From NCBI RefSeq assembly GCF_900113605.1, contig NZ_FOPY01000006.1, forward strand, positions 84,386 through 148,385: a DNA stretch of 64,000 bases, in the 5' to 3' direction. This document shows, piece after piece, positions 26,919 to 36,166 of this stretch. Below the pieces are notes generated by a model, which worked only from the letters and a program-made list of their open reading frames with translations, did not search any database and was not told the origin of the DNA. Numbering within the stretch: the stretch's first letter is position 1; each line of letters starts with the position of its first letter. The DNA comes from Modicisalibacter xianhensis (GTDB taxonomy: Bacteria; Pseudomonadota; Gammaproteobacteria; Pseudomonadales; Halomonadaceae). A program made the translations under genes and the position numbers.

Positions 26919-27854
26919 ATGACGTCAGGAAGAGACTCCGGTTACCCCCGTGACCTGATCGGCTACGGCCGTACGCCGCCCCAGGCCAACTGGCCCGGCC
27001 GGGCCCGCATTGCCGTCCAGTTCGTGCTCAACTACGAGGAAGGTGGCGAAACCTGCGTGCTTCACGGTGACAGCCACTCCGAGAAGTTCCTGTCCGAGAT
27101 CGTCGGCGCCGAGGCCTATCCCGAGCGCCACATGAGCATGGAATCGATCTACGAGTACGGTTCGCGCGCCGGTGTCTGGCGCATCCTCAACGAGTTCGAG
27201 CGCCGCGGACTGCCGCTGACGGTCTTCGGCGTGGCCATGGCACTGGAGCGCAACCCCGAGGTCGCCCACGCCTTCAAGGAGCTCGGCCACGAGATCGCCT
27301 GTCATGGCTGGCGCTGGCTGCACTACCAAGGGGCACCGGAGAGCGTCGAACGCGACCACATGCAGCGTGCCATCGAGATATTCCAGACGTTGTACGGCGA
27401 GAAGCCGCTAGGCTGGTATACCGGTCGCGACAGTCCCAACACGCGTCGCCTGGTGCTCGACCAGGGCAGTTTCCTCTACGATAGCGACTACTACGGCGAC
27501 GACCTGCCGTTCTGGACGCGCGAGCAGGACAGCCAGGGCGAGACGCATACCCACCTGGTGGTGCCCTACACCCTGGATACCAATGACATGCGCTTCGCCA
27601 CCCCGCAGGGCTTCAATACCGGCGAGCATTTCTTCACTTACCTGCGCGACGCTTTCGACGTGCTGTATGCCGAAGGCGAGGAATCGCCCAAGATGCTTTC
27701 CATCGGCCTGCACTGCCGCTTGATCGGCCGTCCGGGGCGTTTCCGGGGGCTGCAGCGCTTCCTCGACCATATCGAGTCCCACGACCGAGTCTGGGTCACG
27801 CGCCGCGTGGACATCGCCCGCCACTGGGCAGAGCATCACCCGTGGCAGGGCTGA
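26919..27854 (+). CDS. puuE: Allantoinase PuuE (polysaccharide-deacetylase fold)
   Basis: Hydrolyses allantoin to allantoate without a metal-dependent amidohydrolase fold. The 311-residue protein shows the family pattern YPRDLIGYG, ARIAVQFVLNYEEGGE, HEIACHGWRW, and GWYTGRDSPNTRRL. These are diagnostic of the PuuE group. AAAGGA stands 8 bases before the ATG. allE follows after 41 bases, continuing the pathway. Confidence 0.94.
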   Translation: MTSGRDSGYPRDLIGYGRTPPQANWPGRARIAVQFVLNYEEGGETCVLHGDSHSEKFLSEIVGAEAYPERHMSMESIYEYGSRAGVWRILNEFERRGLPLTVFGVAMALERNPEVAHAFKELGHEIACHGWRWLHYQGAPESVERDHMQRAIEIFQTLYGEKPLGWYTGRDSPNTRRLVLDQGSFLYDSDYYGDDLPFWTREQDSQGETHTHLVVPYTLDTNDMRFATPQGFNTGEHFFTYLRDAFDVLYAEGEESPKMLSIGLHCRLIGRPGRFRGLQRFLDHIESHDRVWVTRRVDIARHWAEHHPWQG

Positions 27855-27895
27855 AGCGCGTGAGCCGGATTTCAACGAACAAGCAAGGCTGATCA

Positions 27896-28720
<825 letters not shown>

Positions 28721-28723
<3 letters not shown>

Positions 28724-28844
28724 AAACTGTCTGCACTCGTCCATGCGGTGTTAAAAACCAGCTTAAAATGCTCATTTACATCTATGTAAACTCCGCTTTT
28801 GCGCTGGTTTTTGCCTTGCCTGGCCTTCGTTCGCCAAGTTTTCA
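28721..28844. repeat. Large nested inverted repeat between allE and allA
   Basis: Nested perfect arms: TGAAAACT (28721-28728) with AGTTTTCA (28837-28844), AAAAACCAGC (28753-28762) with GCTGGTTTTT (28803-28812), and TTTACA (28775-28780) with TGTAAA (28785-28790), loop TCTA. Intervening parts pair partly. The outer arm begins at the allE stop codon. From memory, elements with a similar ATGCTCATTTACA core follow genes in other gammaproteobacteria, but I cannot confirm it here. It may act as a processing or attenuation signal between allE and allA. Confidence 0.7.
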
Positions 28845-28886
28845 AGCCAAACGAGACATTTTGGATCGGGTCAGAAGGATAGATGC

Positions 28887-29375
28887 ATGCTGAAACTCAA
28901 CGCACAGCCGCTGACGCCGGAGGCCTTCGCGCCGTTCGGCGATGTCATTGATACGCGCACCTCAGAGTACTTTCATATCAACGCCGGGCGTACCCGGCGC
29001 TATCATGACCTGGCCAAGGTCGAGACTTTGGGCGACGAAGCGCATGCGCTGATCAGCATCTTCGTCAGCCAGCCGGTCGAGGTGCCACTAGTACTGGAGT
29101 TTCTCGAGCGCCATCCCCAGGGCAGCCAAGCCTTCATGCCGCTGCACGAGGAGCGTTTTGTGATCGTGGTAGCACCGCCGGGCGACGAGATCGATCCGCA
29201 GGATGTGAGAGCATTTGTCACTGATGGTCGTCAAGGCGTGAACTACCGGGCGGGCACCTGGCACGCCATTCAGTCGGTACTCGAGCGGGCAGGGGAATTC
29301 CTGGTCGTCGACCGTGGCGGGGCGGGCAACAACTGCGACGAGCATCCGCTTTCCGTGTGTGTCAGCCTAAGCTGA
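28887..29375 (+). CDS. allA: Ureidoglycolate lyase
   Basis: Cleaves ureidoglycolate to glyoxylate and urea, the last step of the pathway in this island. The 162-residue cupin-fold protein starts LKLNAQPLTPEAFAPFGDVID and carries the family motif GVNYRAGTWHAIQSVLERAGEFLVVDRGG near 115-145. AGAAGGA lies upstream. Length fits the family (about 160-170). Confidence 0.93.
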   Translation: MLKLNAQPLTPEAFAPFGDVIDTRTSEYFHINAGRTRRYHDLAKVETLGDEAHALISIFVSQPVEVPLVLEFLERHPQGSQAFMPLHEERFVIVVAPPGDEIDPQDVRAFVTDGRQGVNYRAGTWHAIQSVLERAGEFLVVDRGGAGNNCDEHPLSVCVSLS

Positions 29376-29393
29376 CGCACTGCCCGCACCTGC

Positions 29394-29424
29394 TACCGGC
29401 AGCCGCCTGACGCGGCTGCCGGTA
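29394..29424. terminator. Bidirectional hairpin after allA
   Basis: A 13-bp perfect inverted repeat (29394-29406 with 29412-29424, loop CTGAC) lies between convergent allA and the PRC-barrel gene. Confidence 0.7.
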
Positions 29425-29428
29425 CGTC

Positions 29429-30268
29429 TCATTGATTGGCTTGGGTCGTATTCCAGGGGCTGTCGTACTGTGTGTAGTCGAACGTCGGCAGCGTCTTGGT
29501 CTCTTCCGAGGAATACGAAATCTGATAGGCGCTGTCGCCCGGGCGCCACCCCTGCTCGTAGCCATAGAAAGGGTAGGCATACGGGCCCTGGCCATAGCGC
29601 TCCTCAGACGGATCGATGACCAGTGCCTGCAACACACCTTCTTTGGAAAACAGCGCGTTGGTCACGTAGCCATAGCCTTCGCCATCGTCGATGCTCGCGT
29701 AGTCGTTGAGCAGGTCGGTGATCTTCCACGTCTGTGGGCCCGTCATCACGTCGTCTTCAACCTGGGTGGCCTGATCGAGATCCTGCTTGATCACATAGGA
29801 TTCGTCGAACAGGCCATAGTCATCGACATTGTCCTCGCGAATGGGGACCTGAACCCCCGTGTCGGTCAGCTTGATCTCCTCCCAGGGAATCGCAACGTGA
29901 GTATCGCCGATGTCCCACATCCCGCCGACCTGGGCAATCAGAGCGATGATGCGATTGTCCTGGTTGAGGATGGCATTTTCGACACTGCCAATTTCATCGC
30001 CATTGGCATTGAGAACGCTGGCTTCCAATAGTCGATCGGCACGAACGCCACCGCTCTGGTAAAGCTGCTGGTAATTCCACTGGCCGATAGGACGAACGTT
30101 TCCGGGTTTGTTGGCGGTGGAGTCGGCCTTTGATTGGCTCGAGTGGGCGCTATTTTCCGATGAGTTATTAGCTTGATTACTGTTATCTTGAGCAATGGCC
30201 GGCGTCAGGGAAAAGCCGGAAACAACAGAAATGGCCAGTACTGCTAATCTTTTCTGCGTCATGAGCAT
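29429..30268 (-). CDS. Secreted PRC-barrel protein
   Basis: A 279-residue exported protein with a signal peptide (about 1-28, ending in Ala-Gln), a Ser/Asn/Gln-rich linker (about 30-60), one clear PRC-barrel domain (about 78-140, RLLEASVLNANGDEIGSVENAILNQDNRIIALIAQVGG) and a second weaker one at about 160-230. The C-terminus is Tyr/Pro/Gly-rich. It is strongly acidic, as common in exported halophile proteins. GAGGA precedes the chosen start. Function unknown; PRC barrels often bind small ligands or proteins. Confidence 0.8.
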   Translation of the reverse strand: MLMTQKRLAVLAISVVSGFSLTPAIAQDNSNQANNSSENSAHSSQSKADSTANKPGNVRPIGQWNYQQLYQSGGVRADRLLEASVLNANGDEIGSVENAILNQDNRIIALIAQVGGMWDIGDTHVAIPWEEIKLTDTGVQVPIREDNVDDYGLFDESYVIKQDLDQATQVEDDVMTGPQTWKITDLLNDYASIDDGEGYGYVTNALFSKEGVLQALVIDPSEERYGQGPYAYPFYGYEQGWRPGDSAYQISYSSEETKTLPTFDYTQYDSPWNTTQANQ

Positions 30269-30304
30269 GATGGATCCTCGCAACCGAATGGAACGAATAA
30301 ACGC

Positions 30305-30332
30305 AAAAAGCGGGAGATGAATCCCCCGCTTT
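30305..30332 (-). terminator. Rho-independent terminator of the EF-hand gene
   Basis: On the minus strand an 8-bp stem AAAGCGGG/CCCGCTTT is followed by a T-run, a classical intrinsic terminator between the EF-hand gene and the PRC-barrel gene. Confidence 0.8.
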
Positions 30333-30358
30333 ATAGAGCCTTGGACATGAAATATGGC

Positions 30359-30688
30359 TTACACGTCCCAGAAGCCCTCATCGCCGGCGTCATCGTTGAA
30401 GTCACCATATTCGTCTTCAGACAGATCGCCGCTTTCGTCCTGATCATAGGTATTATAAATACCTTCACCATACTCGTTGTCATCGAGCATGTTGTCGTCA
30501 TTGGCATCCCAGCTGTCGAAGACGCCTTCGTCATCGAAACCGGCATCCCATTCTTCAAAGTCGATGGTGCCGCTGCCATCGGAATCCCAGTCGTTGAAGT
30601 CGTTTTCCTGCGCAAAAGCGCCGCCGGCGCCCAGCAGTGAGAAGGCAACGAGCGTACCGCCGATAGCGTGGATCCAGTTGCGTTTCAT
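30359..30688 (-). CDS. Small secreted EF-hand calcium-binding protein
   Basis: A 109-residue protein with a signal peptide (about 1-27, ending Ala-Phe-Ala-Gln) and three EF-hand-like loops: DSDGSGTIDFEEW, DANDDNMLDDNEY and DQDESGDLSEDEY. The mature part is extremely acidic (mostly Asp and Glu), consistent with calcium binding outside the membrane. AGGAGG lies upstream of the ATG. It has its own intrinsic terminator. Partner and function unknown. Confidence 0.82.
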   Translation of the reverse strand: MKRNWIHAIGGTLVAFSLLGAGGAFAQENDFNDWDSDGSGTIDFEEWDAGFDDEGVFDSWDANDDNMLDDNEYGEGIYNTYDQDESGDLSEDEYGDFNDDAGDEGFWDV

Positions 30689-30966
30689 GCTTTCCTCCTT
30701 GATGCAGATAGCGATGAGCTGGCAATACGGCGATTCTATAGCCGTCATTATTGCCGCAATCGTCGAAGCGTTGCTCGTTTCAGTCGACACTTTCAACCTA
30801 GGTTATAACGCTGGGAAAGAGCAAATTAGCGGATTTAATTTGCGTGTTTTTTTGTGTTATTGAGTAAGCCAACATTCTTGGTCATATAGCCATTTAGGCC
30901 TGCTGCTGGGCCGTTGCTGAGATCGAGGCAGTGGCTGAAATGCGGTTACCGCTTTTACGATCACAC

Positions 30967-31359
30967 TTAAGCGCGGTCGGCACGATAGCACTTTACGTCG
31001 ACCTCGACCTTGCAATCGACCACGAGGTCCTGAACGCTGCAGATGCGTGCCGGTGGGTGTTCACCGAAGACTTCAGCGAAGACCTTGTTGAACGAGGCGA
31101 AGTAGCGGGCGTCGGTAAGCACGGCCGTGACATGAACCACATCTTGTACGCTGTATCCGGCCTCGCGCATGATCGCCAGGCAATTGTCGAAGGCCAACCG
31201 GGTCTGTTCGACGATGCCGCCCTCGATGACTTCGCCGTCACGCATCGGCGTTTGTCCGGACACGAATAGCCATCCCCCGGCCTCGGTGGCTCGGGCGAAG
31301 GGCAGTTTCTGACCGCCGGTACCGATGCCACCTTCCGTACCGTAGCGCTGAATACTCAT
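30967..31359 (-). CDS. RidA-family enamine/imine deaminase
   Basis: A 130-residue RidA/YjgF protein. The family hydrolyses reactive enamines such as 2-aminoacrylate released by PLP enzymes. The C-terminal ARICSVQDLVVDCKVEVDVKCYR carries the conserved Arg that anchors the substrate carboxylate. It is divergent from a gene for a PLP-dependent amino acid deaminase, whose product would release exactly this kind of intermediate, so the two probably work together. Confidence 0.9.
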   Translation of the reverse strand: MSIQRYGTEGGIGTGGQKLPFARATEAGGWLFVSGQTPMRDGEVIEGGIVEQTRLAFDNCLAIMREAGYSVQDVVHVTAVLTDARYFASFNKVFAEVFGEHPPARICSVQDLVVDCKVEVDVKCYRADRA

Positions 31360-31485
31360 AATGTGTCTCCTGTGACTGTTGGTGTATGGGTAGCAGTGAA
31401 ACTGTAGCTTTTGGGCGAGCATGGTCGAAGCGTGCCGGCACCGAAGGCGATGATATATCTGACGTGGCATGAAAGGGGAATCGTG

Positions 31486-32712
31486 ATGCCCGAAACGAGG
31501 CGGAATGCCAACACCACGACGTTAGGAAACAAAGGCCTTCCCATAACTGGAAATTCCCTGCTGGCTGGGGTCAGCCTGCCGGCGGCAGCCATTTTTGAAG
31601 CGCCCTTGTCGCATAACCTGGCCTGGATGCAGCGCTTCGCTGCAGCGCACGGGGCGTTTCTCGCACCGCACGGCAAGACCACCATGACGCCGGCGCTGTT
31701 TCAGCGCCAGGTCGACACCGGGGCTTGGGGCATTACCCTGGCCACGGCACCCCAGTGCCAAGCTGCCTTCGCTGCTGGCGTGCAGCGCCTGCTGATGGCC
31801 AATCAGTTGATTGGCGAAGCCAACATGGCGATCGTCGCCGGCTTGCTCGAGGCCGGCGCCGAAATCCACTGCGTGGTCGATTCCACTGCCAATGCCGAGG
31901 CACTGGGGCGCTATTTTGCGTCACGCGGGCAGACGCTCAACGTGCTGGTCGAACTGGGCGTGCCGGGCGGGCGTACCGGCTGCCGAACGCTTAAGCAGGT
32001 CATCGAACTTGCGCAGTGTATCGCTGCCGAGCCAGCCCTGTGCCTGACCGGCATCGAGGGCTACGAGGGGGTTGTGCATGCATCAGATCCGGTACCGGCG
32101 ATTCGCGACTATGCTGCGCAACTGATTGCCTGTGCCCAGCGACTCGACCGGGAAGGGCTGATTGCTAGCGAGACGCCGATCATTACCGCCTCGGGATCGG
32201 CCTGGTATGACCTGATCGCCGAAGCCTTCGATACCGCCGACCTGCGTGAGCGCTTTACACCGGTGCTGCGCCCCGGCTGTTATGTGGTGCATGACCACGG
32301 CATTTATCGCGATGCGCAACGTGGTGTGCTGGCGCGACGAGCCGATTTGCATGAAGGCTTGCAGCCGGCCCTGGAGGTCTTCGCCCAGGTACAGTCTTTA
32401 CCCGAGCCGGGCTTGGCGATCGTCGCCCTGGGTAAGCGCGATATCGGCTTCGACCAGTTGCCCCAGCCGCTGCGCCGCTATCGAGAGAGAGGCAGCGCTG
32501 AAGACATGTTGAGCGTGGCAGGGTGGCAGGTGACCAAGCTGATGGATCAACACGCCTTCATTGCCCTGCCGGAAAACGCCGATGATGTTCGGGTGGGGGA
32601 TGTGGTGGCCTTCGGGGCATCGCACCCCTGCCTGACCTTTGACAAGTGGCGCCGGCTCTGTCTGGTCGATGAGCGTCTGGATGTCTTGGAAATGATGGAA
32701 ACTGTATTTTGA
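31486..32712 (+). CDS. PLP-dependent amino acid deaminase, D-serine dehydratase/D-threonine aldolase family
   Basis: A 408-residue fold-type III PLP enzyme (alanine racemase N-terminal barrel plus DSD-like C-terminal domain). The PLP Lys is in FLAPHGKTTMTPAL near residue 64, and the C-terminal HPC in GASHPCLTFDKW is the zinc-binding pair used by eukaryotic-type D-serine dehydratases. The likely reaction is zinc-dependent dehydration or aldol cleavage of a D-hydroxy amino acid; the exact substrate cannot be told. Start at 31486 follows AAAGGGG. Confidence 0.8.
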   Translation: MPETRRNANTTTLGNKGLPITGNSLLAGVSLPAAAIFEAPLSHNLAWMQRFAAAHGAFLAPHGKTTMTPALFQRQVDTGAWGITLATAPQCQAAFAAGVQRLLMANQLIGEANMAIVAGLLEAGAEIHCVVDSTANAEALGRYFASRGQTLNVLVELGVPGGRTGCRTLKQVIELAQCIAAEPALCLTGIEGYEGVVHASDPVPAIRDYAAQLIACAQRLDREGLIASETPIITASGSAWYDLIAEAFDTADLRERFTPVLRPGCYVVHDHGIYRDAQRGVLARRADLHEGLQPALEVFAQVQSLPEPGLAIVALGKRDIGFDQLPQPLRRYRERGSAEDMLSVAGWQVTKLMDQHAFIALPENADDVRVGDVVAFGASHPCLTFDKWRRLCLVDERLDVLEMMETVF

Positions 32713-32726
32713 GCTGAGCAAAAAAA

Positions 32727-32751
32727 GCCCCCCGGAGGAGAAATGGGGGGC
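32727..32751 (-). terminator. Rho-independent terminator of the hydrolase operon
   Basis: On the minus strand the 7-bp stem GGGGGGC... paired arms (32727-32733 with 32745-32751) is followed by a run of seven T, a good intrinsic terminator 27 bases after the hydrolase stop. Confidence 0.85.
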
Positions 32752-32777
32752 CAAGCTTGCTGGAGGAACAACAAGAC

Positions 32778-34820
32778 TTACATGTGGTCGCGAGGGATGG
32801 TGCGCTTCCAGTTTTCAGAGTAGATCCGATAACCATCTTCATAGGCATCGAGTTCGGCATGCACTTCGAAATCGGTGCGTGTGCACGTCAGCACCGTGCG
32901 CGTAATGACCTCGATATCCCAGTCGTCGCGCTTGAACCCTCGCTCGGTATAGGTCTCGCCGCGCACCGAGGTGAAGTCGTCATCGACGTAGGAGTACCAC
33001 TCGCGTGTGCTGCGACGGATCTCGGTGCCGATCTCGTCGAGGCGGAAGCCACCCTGGTCGTTGACGACCTCCATCGTCGACTGCTTGCGGGCAAGATCGC
33101 GGTGCAGCAGCCAGTTGTGTTCGCTGGGCTCCAGGCGCGTGGTCTCGACCGTCGGGGCTTCCTCGGGTTCGCCGAATGGGCGTAGCTTGGCATCCTCGGC
33201 ACGTGTCGGGCGCACCGGCAGGTGCAGGGCGCTGCGTGCCGGATAGAGGGTCAGTTCCACCGGTTCCGGCGGGGCCCAGGCCAGCGGCCAGTAGGAAGTC
33301 GATACCGAGACGCGCAACTGGTGCCCTGCCCGGAAGTGGTGGGCGATGCCGTTGAGCGGCACCCTGACGCGATAGCGCTTGCCCGGCTCCAGTGGCTCGG
33401 GATGCGCGTCACTGTCGCGATGCGACAGGTTGAGCAGGCCGTAGGTGATTCGTGTCGACTTGCCGTCGGGTGCGACGTCCGACAGGCGCACCGCGACCAT
33501 GGCTTGCGGCTTGTCCGCGCTGAGTTCGAACTCCAGCTCGGGCCGGCCAGCGATCTCCAGTGGCTCGTCGAGTACCGGGCCGCGGAAGACGATTGAGCCA
33601 CCATCTTCCTCGCGCTGGTCGCCGGGCAGGTCGGGGGTGGCCGCGTAGGAGCACCACTTGCCGGCGGACTGGCCAACGCTCAGCGGCGATTGGACGGTCA
33701 GCGAGATTTCGTCGGCCTGGTCGTCGAGCGGTGCATCGTCCTCGCCTTCCTGGCCGATCCGGTGCGGTCCGAGGGGATAGCGGCGTTGCTCGATGTTCGG
33801 CGACGGCCACTGCTCCTCGCCGATCCAGCGACCCGGGCGGTCTTCGTAGGCGTTGTCGGGCGGCACATAATCCTGCAGCCAGGCACGCAGCATGGGCTCG
33901 TCCATGATGCCGGTGTCCTTGCCCTTGAGCCAATAGTCCCACCAGCGCAGGGTCTCCTGAAGAAAGCCAATGGCCGGGCCGGGAATGCCCTGGTGTGGAT
34001 ACTTGTGACCCCACGGGCCGATCAGCCCGATACGTGGCACCTCGAGATGCTCGAGCAGGCGGAACACCGTATTGGTGAAACCGTCGGCCCAGCCGCCAAC
34101 GGCAAATACCGGGCACTGTATGGCATCGTAGTGTTCACACAGCGAGCTCTTGCTCCAGTACTCGCTGCGTCGCTGGTGGCTCAGCCAGGAGTCCAGCCAC
34201 AGGCCACTGCCCTTGAGACGCTCGAGCCACATGTCTCGCCAACGGTCACCGACGATCTCGGGGTCTGGTGGCAGGCTGTTGAAAGCAAACATGACGGTAG
34301 CCTCGGAGAGGTTGTCGCCAAGCAGGCAGCCGCCCATGTAGTGCATGTTGTCGGCGTACAGGTCGTCGCTGGAGCAGACGCTGATGATTGCCTTGAGTTC
34401 CGGGGGTTGCCTGGCAGCCACCTGCAGGCTGTTGAAGCCGCCCCAGGAGATGCCCATCATGCCGACGCTGCCGTCGCACCAGGGCTGTTTGGCGATCCAG
34501 GCGATGGCGTCAACGGCATCTTCCTGCTCCTGCTGGGTATACTCGTCGACGACCGTACCGTCGGAGTCCCCGCTGCCTCGCATGTCCACCCGCACGCACA
34601 CATACCCATGGCCTGCCATGTAGGTATGGTTGGTGGCATCGCGCCCGCGGGTCAGGTCGCGCTTGCGATAGGGGATGTACTCCATGATCGCGGGCAGCGG
34701 GCTGTCCTCGGCGCCCTCTGGCAGCCAGATACGCGCGGCCAGTCGCGCCCCGTCGCGCATGGTGATGAACGCATTCTCGATGATGCGGACTTCATAGGGG
34801 TACGAAGTGACCGTTTCCAT
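32778..34820 (-). CDS. CocE/NonD-type alpha/beta hydrolase (S15 peptidase superfamily)
   Basis: A 680-residue cytosolic serine hydrolase. The catalytic domain has the nucleophile Ser125 in GISWGGF, the oxyanion-type RDLTRGRD region, and DMRGSGDSDG at 79-88. A C-terminal jelly-roll domain (about 400-600) completes the X-Pro dipeptidyl-peptidase/CocE layout. No signal peptide is present. Known relatives cleave acyl esters, peptides or glutaryl amides. It lies 50 bases downstream of an ATP-grasp ligase gene in one operon, so it may act on the ligase's product or a related amide. GGGAGGAACG precedes the start. Confidence 0.82.
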   Translation of the reverse strand: METVTSYPYEVRIIENAFITMRDGARLAARIWLPEGAEDSPLPAIMEYIPYRKRDLTRGRDATNHTYMAGHGYVCVRVDMRGSGDSDGTVVDEYTQQEQEDAVDAIAWIAKQPWCDGSVGMMGISWGGFNSLQVAARQPPELKAIISVCSSDDLYADNMHYMGGCLLGDNLSEATVMFAFNSLPPDPEIVGDRWRDMWLERLKGSGLWLDSWLSHQRRSEYWSKSSLCEHYDAIQCPVFAVGGWADGFTNTVFRLLEHLEVPRIGLIGPWGHKYPHQGIPGPAIGFLQETLRWWDYWLKGKDTGIMDEPMLRAWLQDYVPPDNAYEDRPGRWIGEEQWPSPNIEQRRYPLGPHRIGQEGEDDAPLDDQADEISLTVQSPLSVGQSAGKWCSYAATPDLPGDQREEDGGSIVFRGPVLDEPLEIAGRPELEFELSADKPQAMVAVRLSDVAPDGKSTRITYGLLNLSHRDSDAHPEPLEPGKRYRVRVPLNGIAHHFRAGHQLRVSVSTSYWPLAWAPPEPVELTLYPARSALHLPVRPTRAEDAKLRPFGEPEEAPTVETTRLEPSEHNWLLHRDLARKQSTMEVVNDQGGFRLDEIGTEIRRSTREWYSYVDDDFTSVRGETYTERGFKRDDWDIEVITRTVLTCTRTDFEVHAELDAYEDGYRIYSENWKRTIPRDHM

Positions 34821-34870
34821 CGTTCCTCCCTTCATCAGAATCGGTTGGGCAAGCAGGTGTCAGCTGCCCT

Positions 34871-36166
34871 TCATTCCACCGAGTCGAACTCGAAGTGCAG
34901 TGCTTCCAGGCAGGCGTGATAACGCTCCCTGATTTCATCGTGGCTGTCGGCGCCAAGGTAAATGGTACCGAGGTGATAGGAGAAGCTGTCCTGGTTGGAC
35001 AGGTCACTCAAGCGCATGCCTGGCTCGACATCCAGCTTGACCTTGGTGCCGGGAAAACGCTCTCTGAGCTTCTCGAGTTCCGCCAGGCTCGGGACACGCT
35101 TGACGATGGCATCCTCGTGCGGCTGGTGGATGATGCACTTGGCTGCCACGGGAAACTGACCCTGGCGGTTGGACATCGACGGCCGTTGACCGAGCGCGAT
35201 ATCGATGGCCACCTCATGGTTGGACATGCCGTCGACCATGATGAACATCTCGCTGTGCGACTGGGAGATACGCGTATTGAACTCGACCAGCCACAACTTC
35301 TCTTTTTCCTCGTCCCACATGAACTCGGCATTGAAGCAGCCATTGTCGTAGCCGATATGCTCGAGGAAACGCCGGCAGGCATCGATCATCTGACGCTGGA
35401 TGCGTTCGGGCATGCCCGAAGGATACTCGAGTCGGTCGTAAGGCGCGGGCCCTTCATCCTTGGGTTGGTCAAAGACGCCATGCACGTTGAACTCGCCTTG
35501 GAATACCGTGCCTTCGGGCGCACCCTGCGTCCCGGAAATGATCTGCTCGGCAATGCAGGTGTTGCCGTCGGCCTGCTGGATCTCTGGTGGCAGCTCGGCG
35601 TGCTCCAATGCCTCGTTGAAGGGGGTGCCGAAATGGCGGATGTACTGACGGGTTTCCTCGATCGCCGCGTGAAATTGCTCGTCGTTCTCCACCTTGAAGC
35701 CAAGCTGCGAAGAGAACGCCTTGACCGGCTTGAGCCAGAAGGGATAGTCGAGGGTGACCTGTTCCAGCGGATTCTCGGCAAACGGGTCGACACTGCAGAA
35801 GTCGGGCACCATTTCCGGGATGACCTTCTGCTGCTCGAGGCGGCTCCAGTACTTGTGCTCGCACTTGAGTACGCTTTCCAGCGGGGGCGCCGGAATACCG
35901 TGTTCCCGGGATAGGATCGGCACCAGTACGCTGGTCGGGAAATCCCAATGAGCGATGATGGCATCGACGCTGCCAGTAAACTGCTTGAGTTCATTGAGTT
36001 GCTGGCGAGCCTGGATCAATACCTTGTTGAAGGAGAGGTCCTCCGGCTCGACGAGTGTCGGTACATCCAGAAGGCCGTGAATCGAGAGTTCATCGGCGTT
36101 ACGCAGGGTCTCCAGCTCGATGCGCTGCAGTTCCTCCAGCGCAGGGATGAATACGTTCCTTTTCAT
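34871..36166 (-). CDS. ATP-grasp carboxylate-amine ligase of unknown substrate
   Basis: A 431-residue ATP-grasp protein. A PreATP-grasp domain fills about 1-110, then GIPAPPLESVLKCEHKYWSRLEQQKVIP starts the ATP-binding region, with DYPFWLKPVKAFSS providing the nucleotide-binding Lys. The magnesium site is in LVEFNTRISQSHSE (Glu and Asn near 300). These enzymes activate a carboxylate as acyl phosphate and join it to an amine or thiol, for example making dipeptides. I do not recognise the subfamily. Start at 36166 has GGAGG seven bases upstream; the ATG six bases earlier is too close. Confidence 0.8.
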   Translation of the reverse strand: MKRNVFIPALEELQRIELETLRNADELSIHGLLDVPTLVEPEDLSFNKVLIQARQQLNELKQFTGSVDAIIAHWDFPTSVLVPILSREHGIPAPPLESVLKCEHKYWSRLEQQKVIPEMVPDFCSVDPFAENPLEQVTLDYPFWLKPVKAFSSQLGFKVENDEQFHAAIEETRQYIRHFGTPFNEALEHAELPPEIQQADGNTCIAEQIISGTQGAPEGTVFQGEFNVHGVFDQPKDEGPAPYDRLEYPSGMPERIQRQMIDACRRFLEHIGYDNGCFNAEFMWDEEKEKLWLVEFNTRISQSHSEMFIMVDGMSNHEVAIDIALGQRPSMSNRQGQFPVAAKCIIHQPHEDAIVKRVPSLAELEKLRERFPGTKVKLDVEPGMRLSDLSNQDSFSYHLGTIYLGADSHDEIRERYHACLEALHFEFDSVE

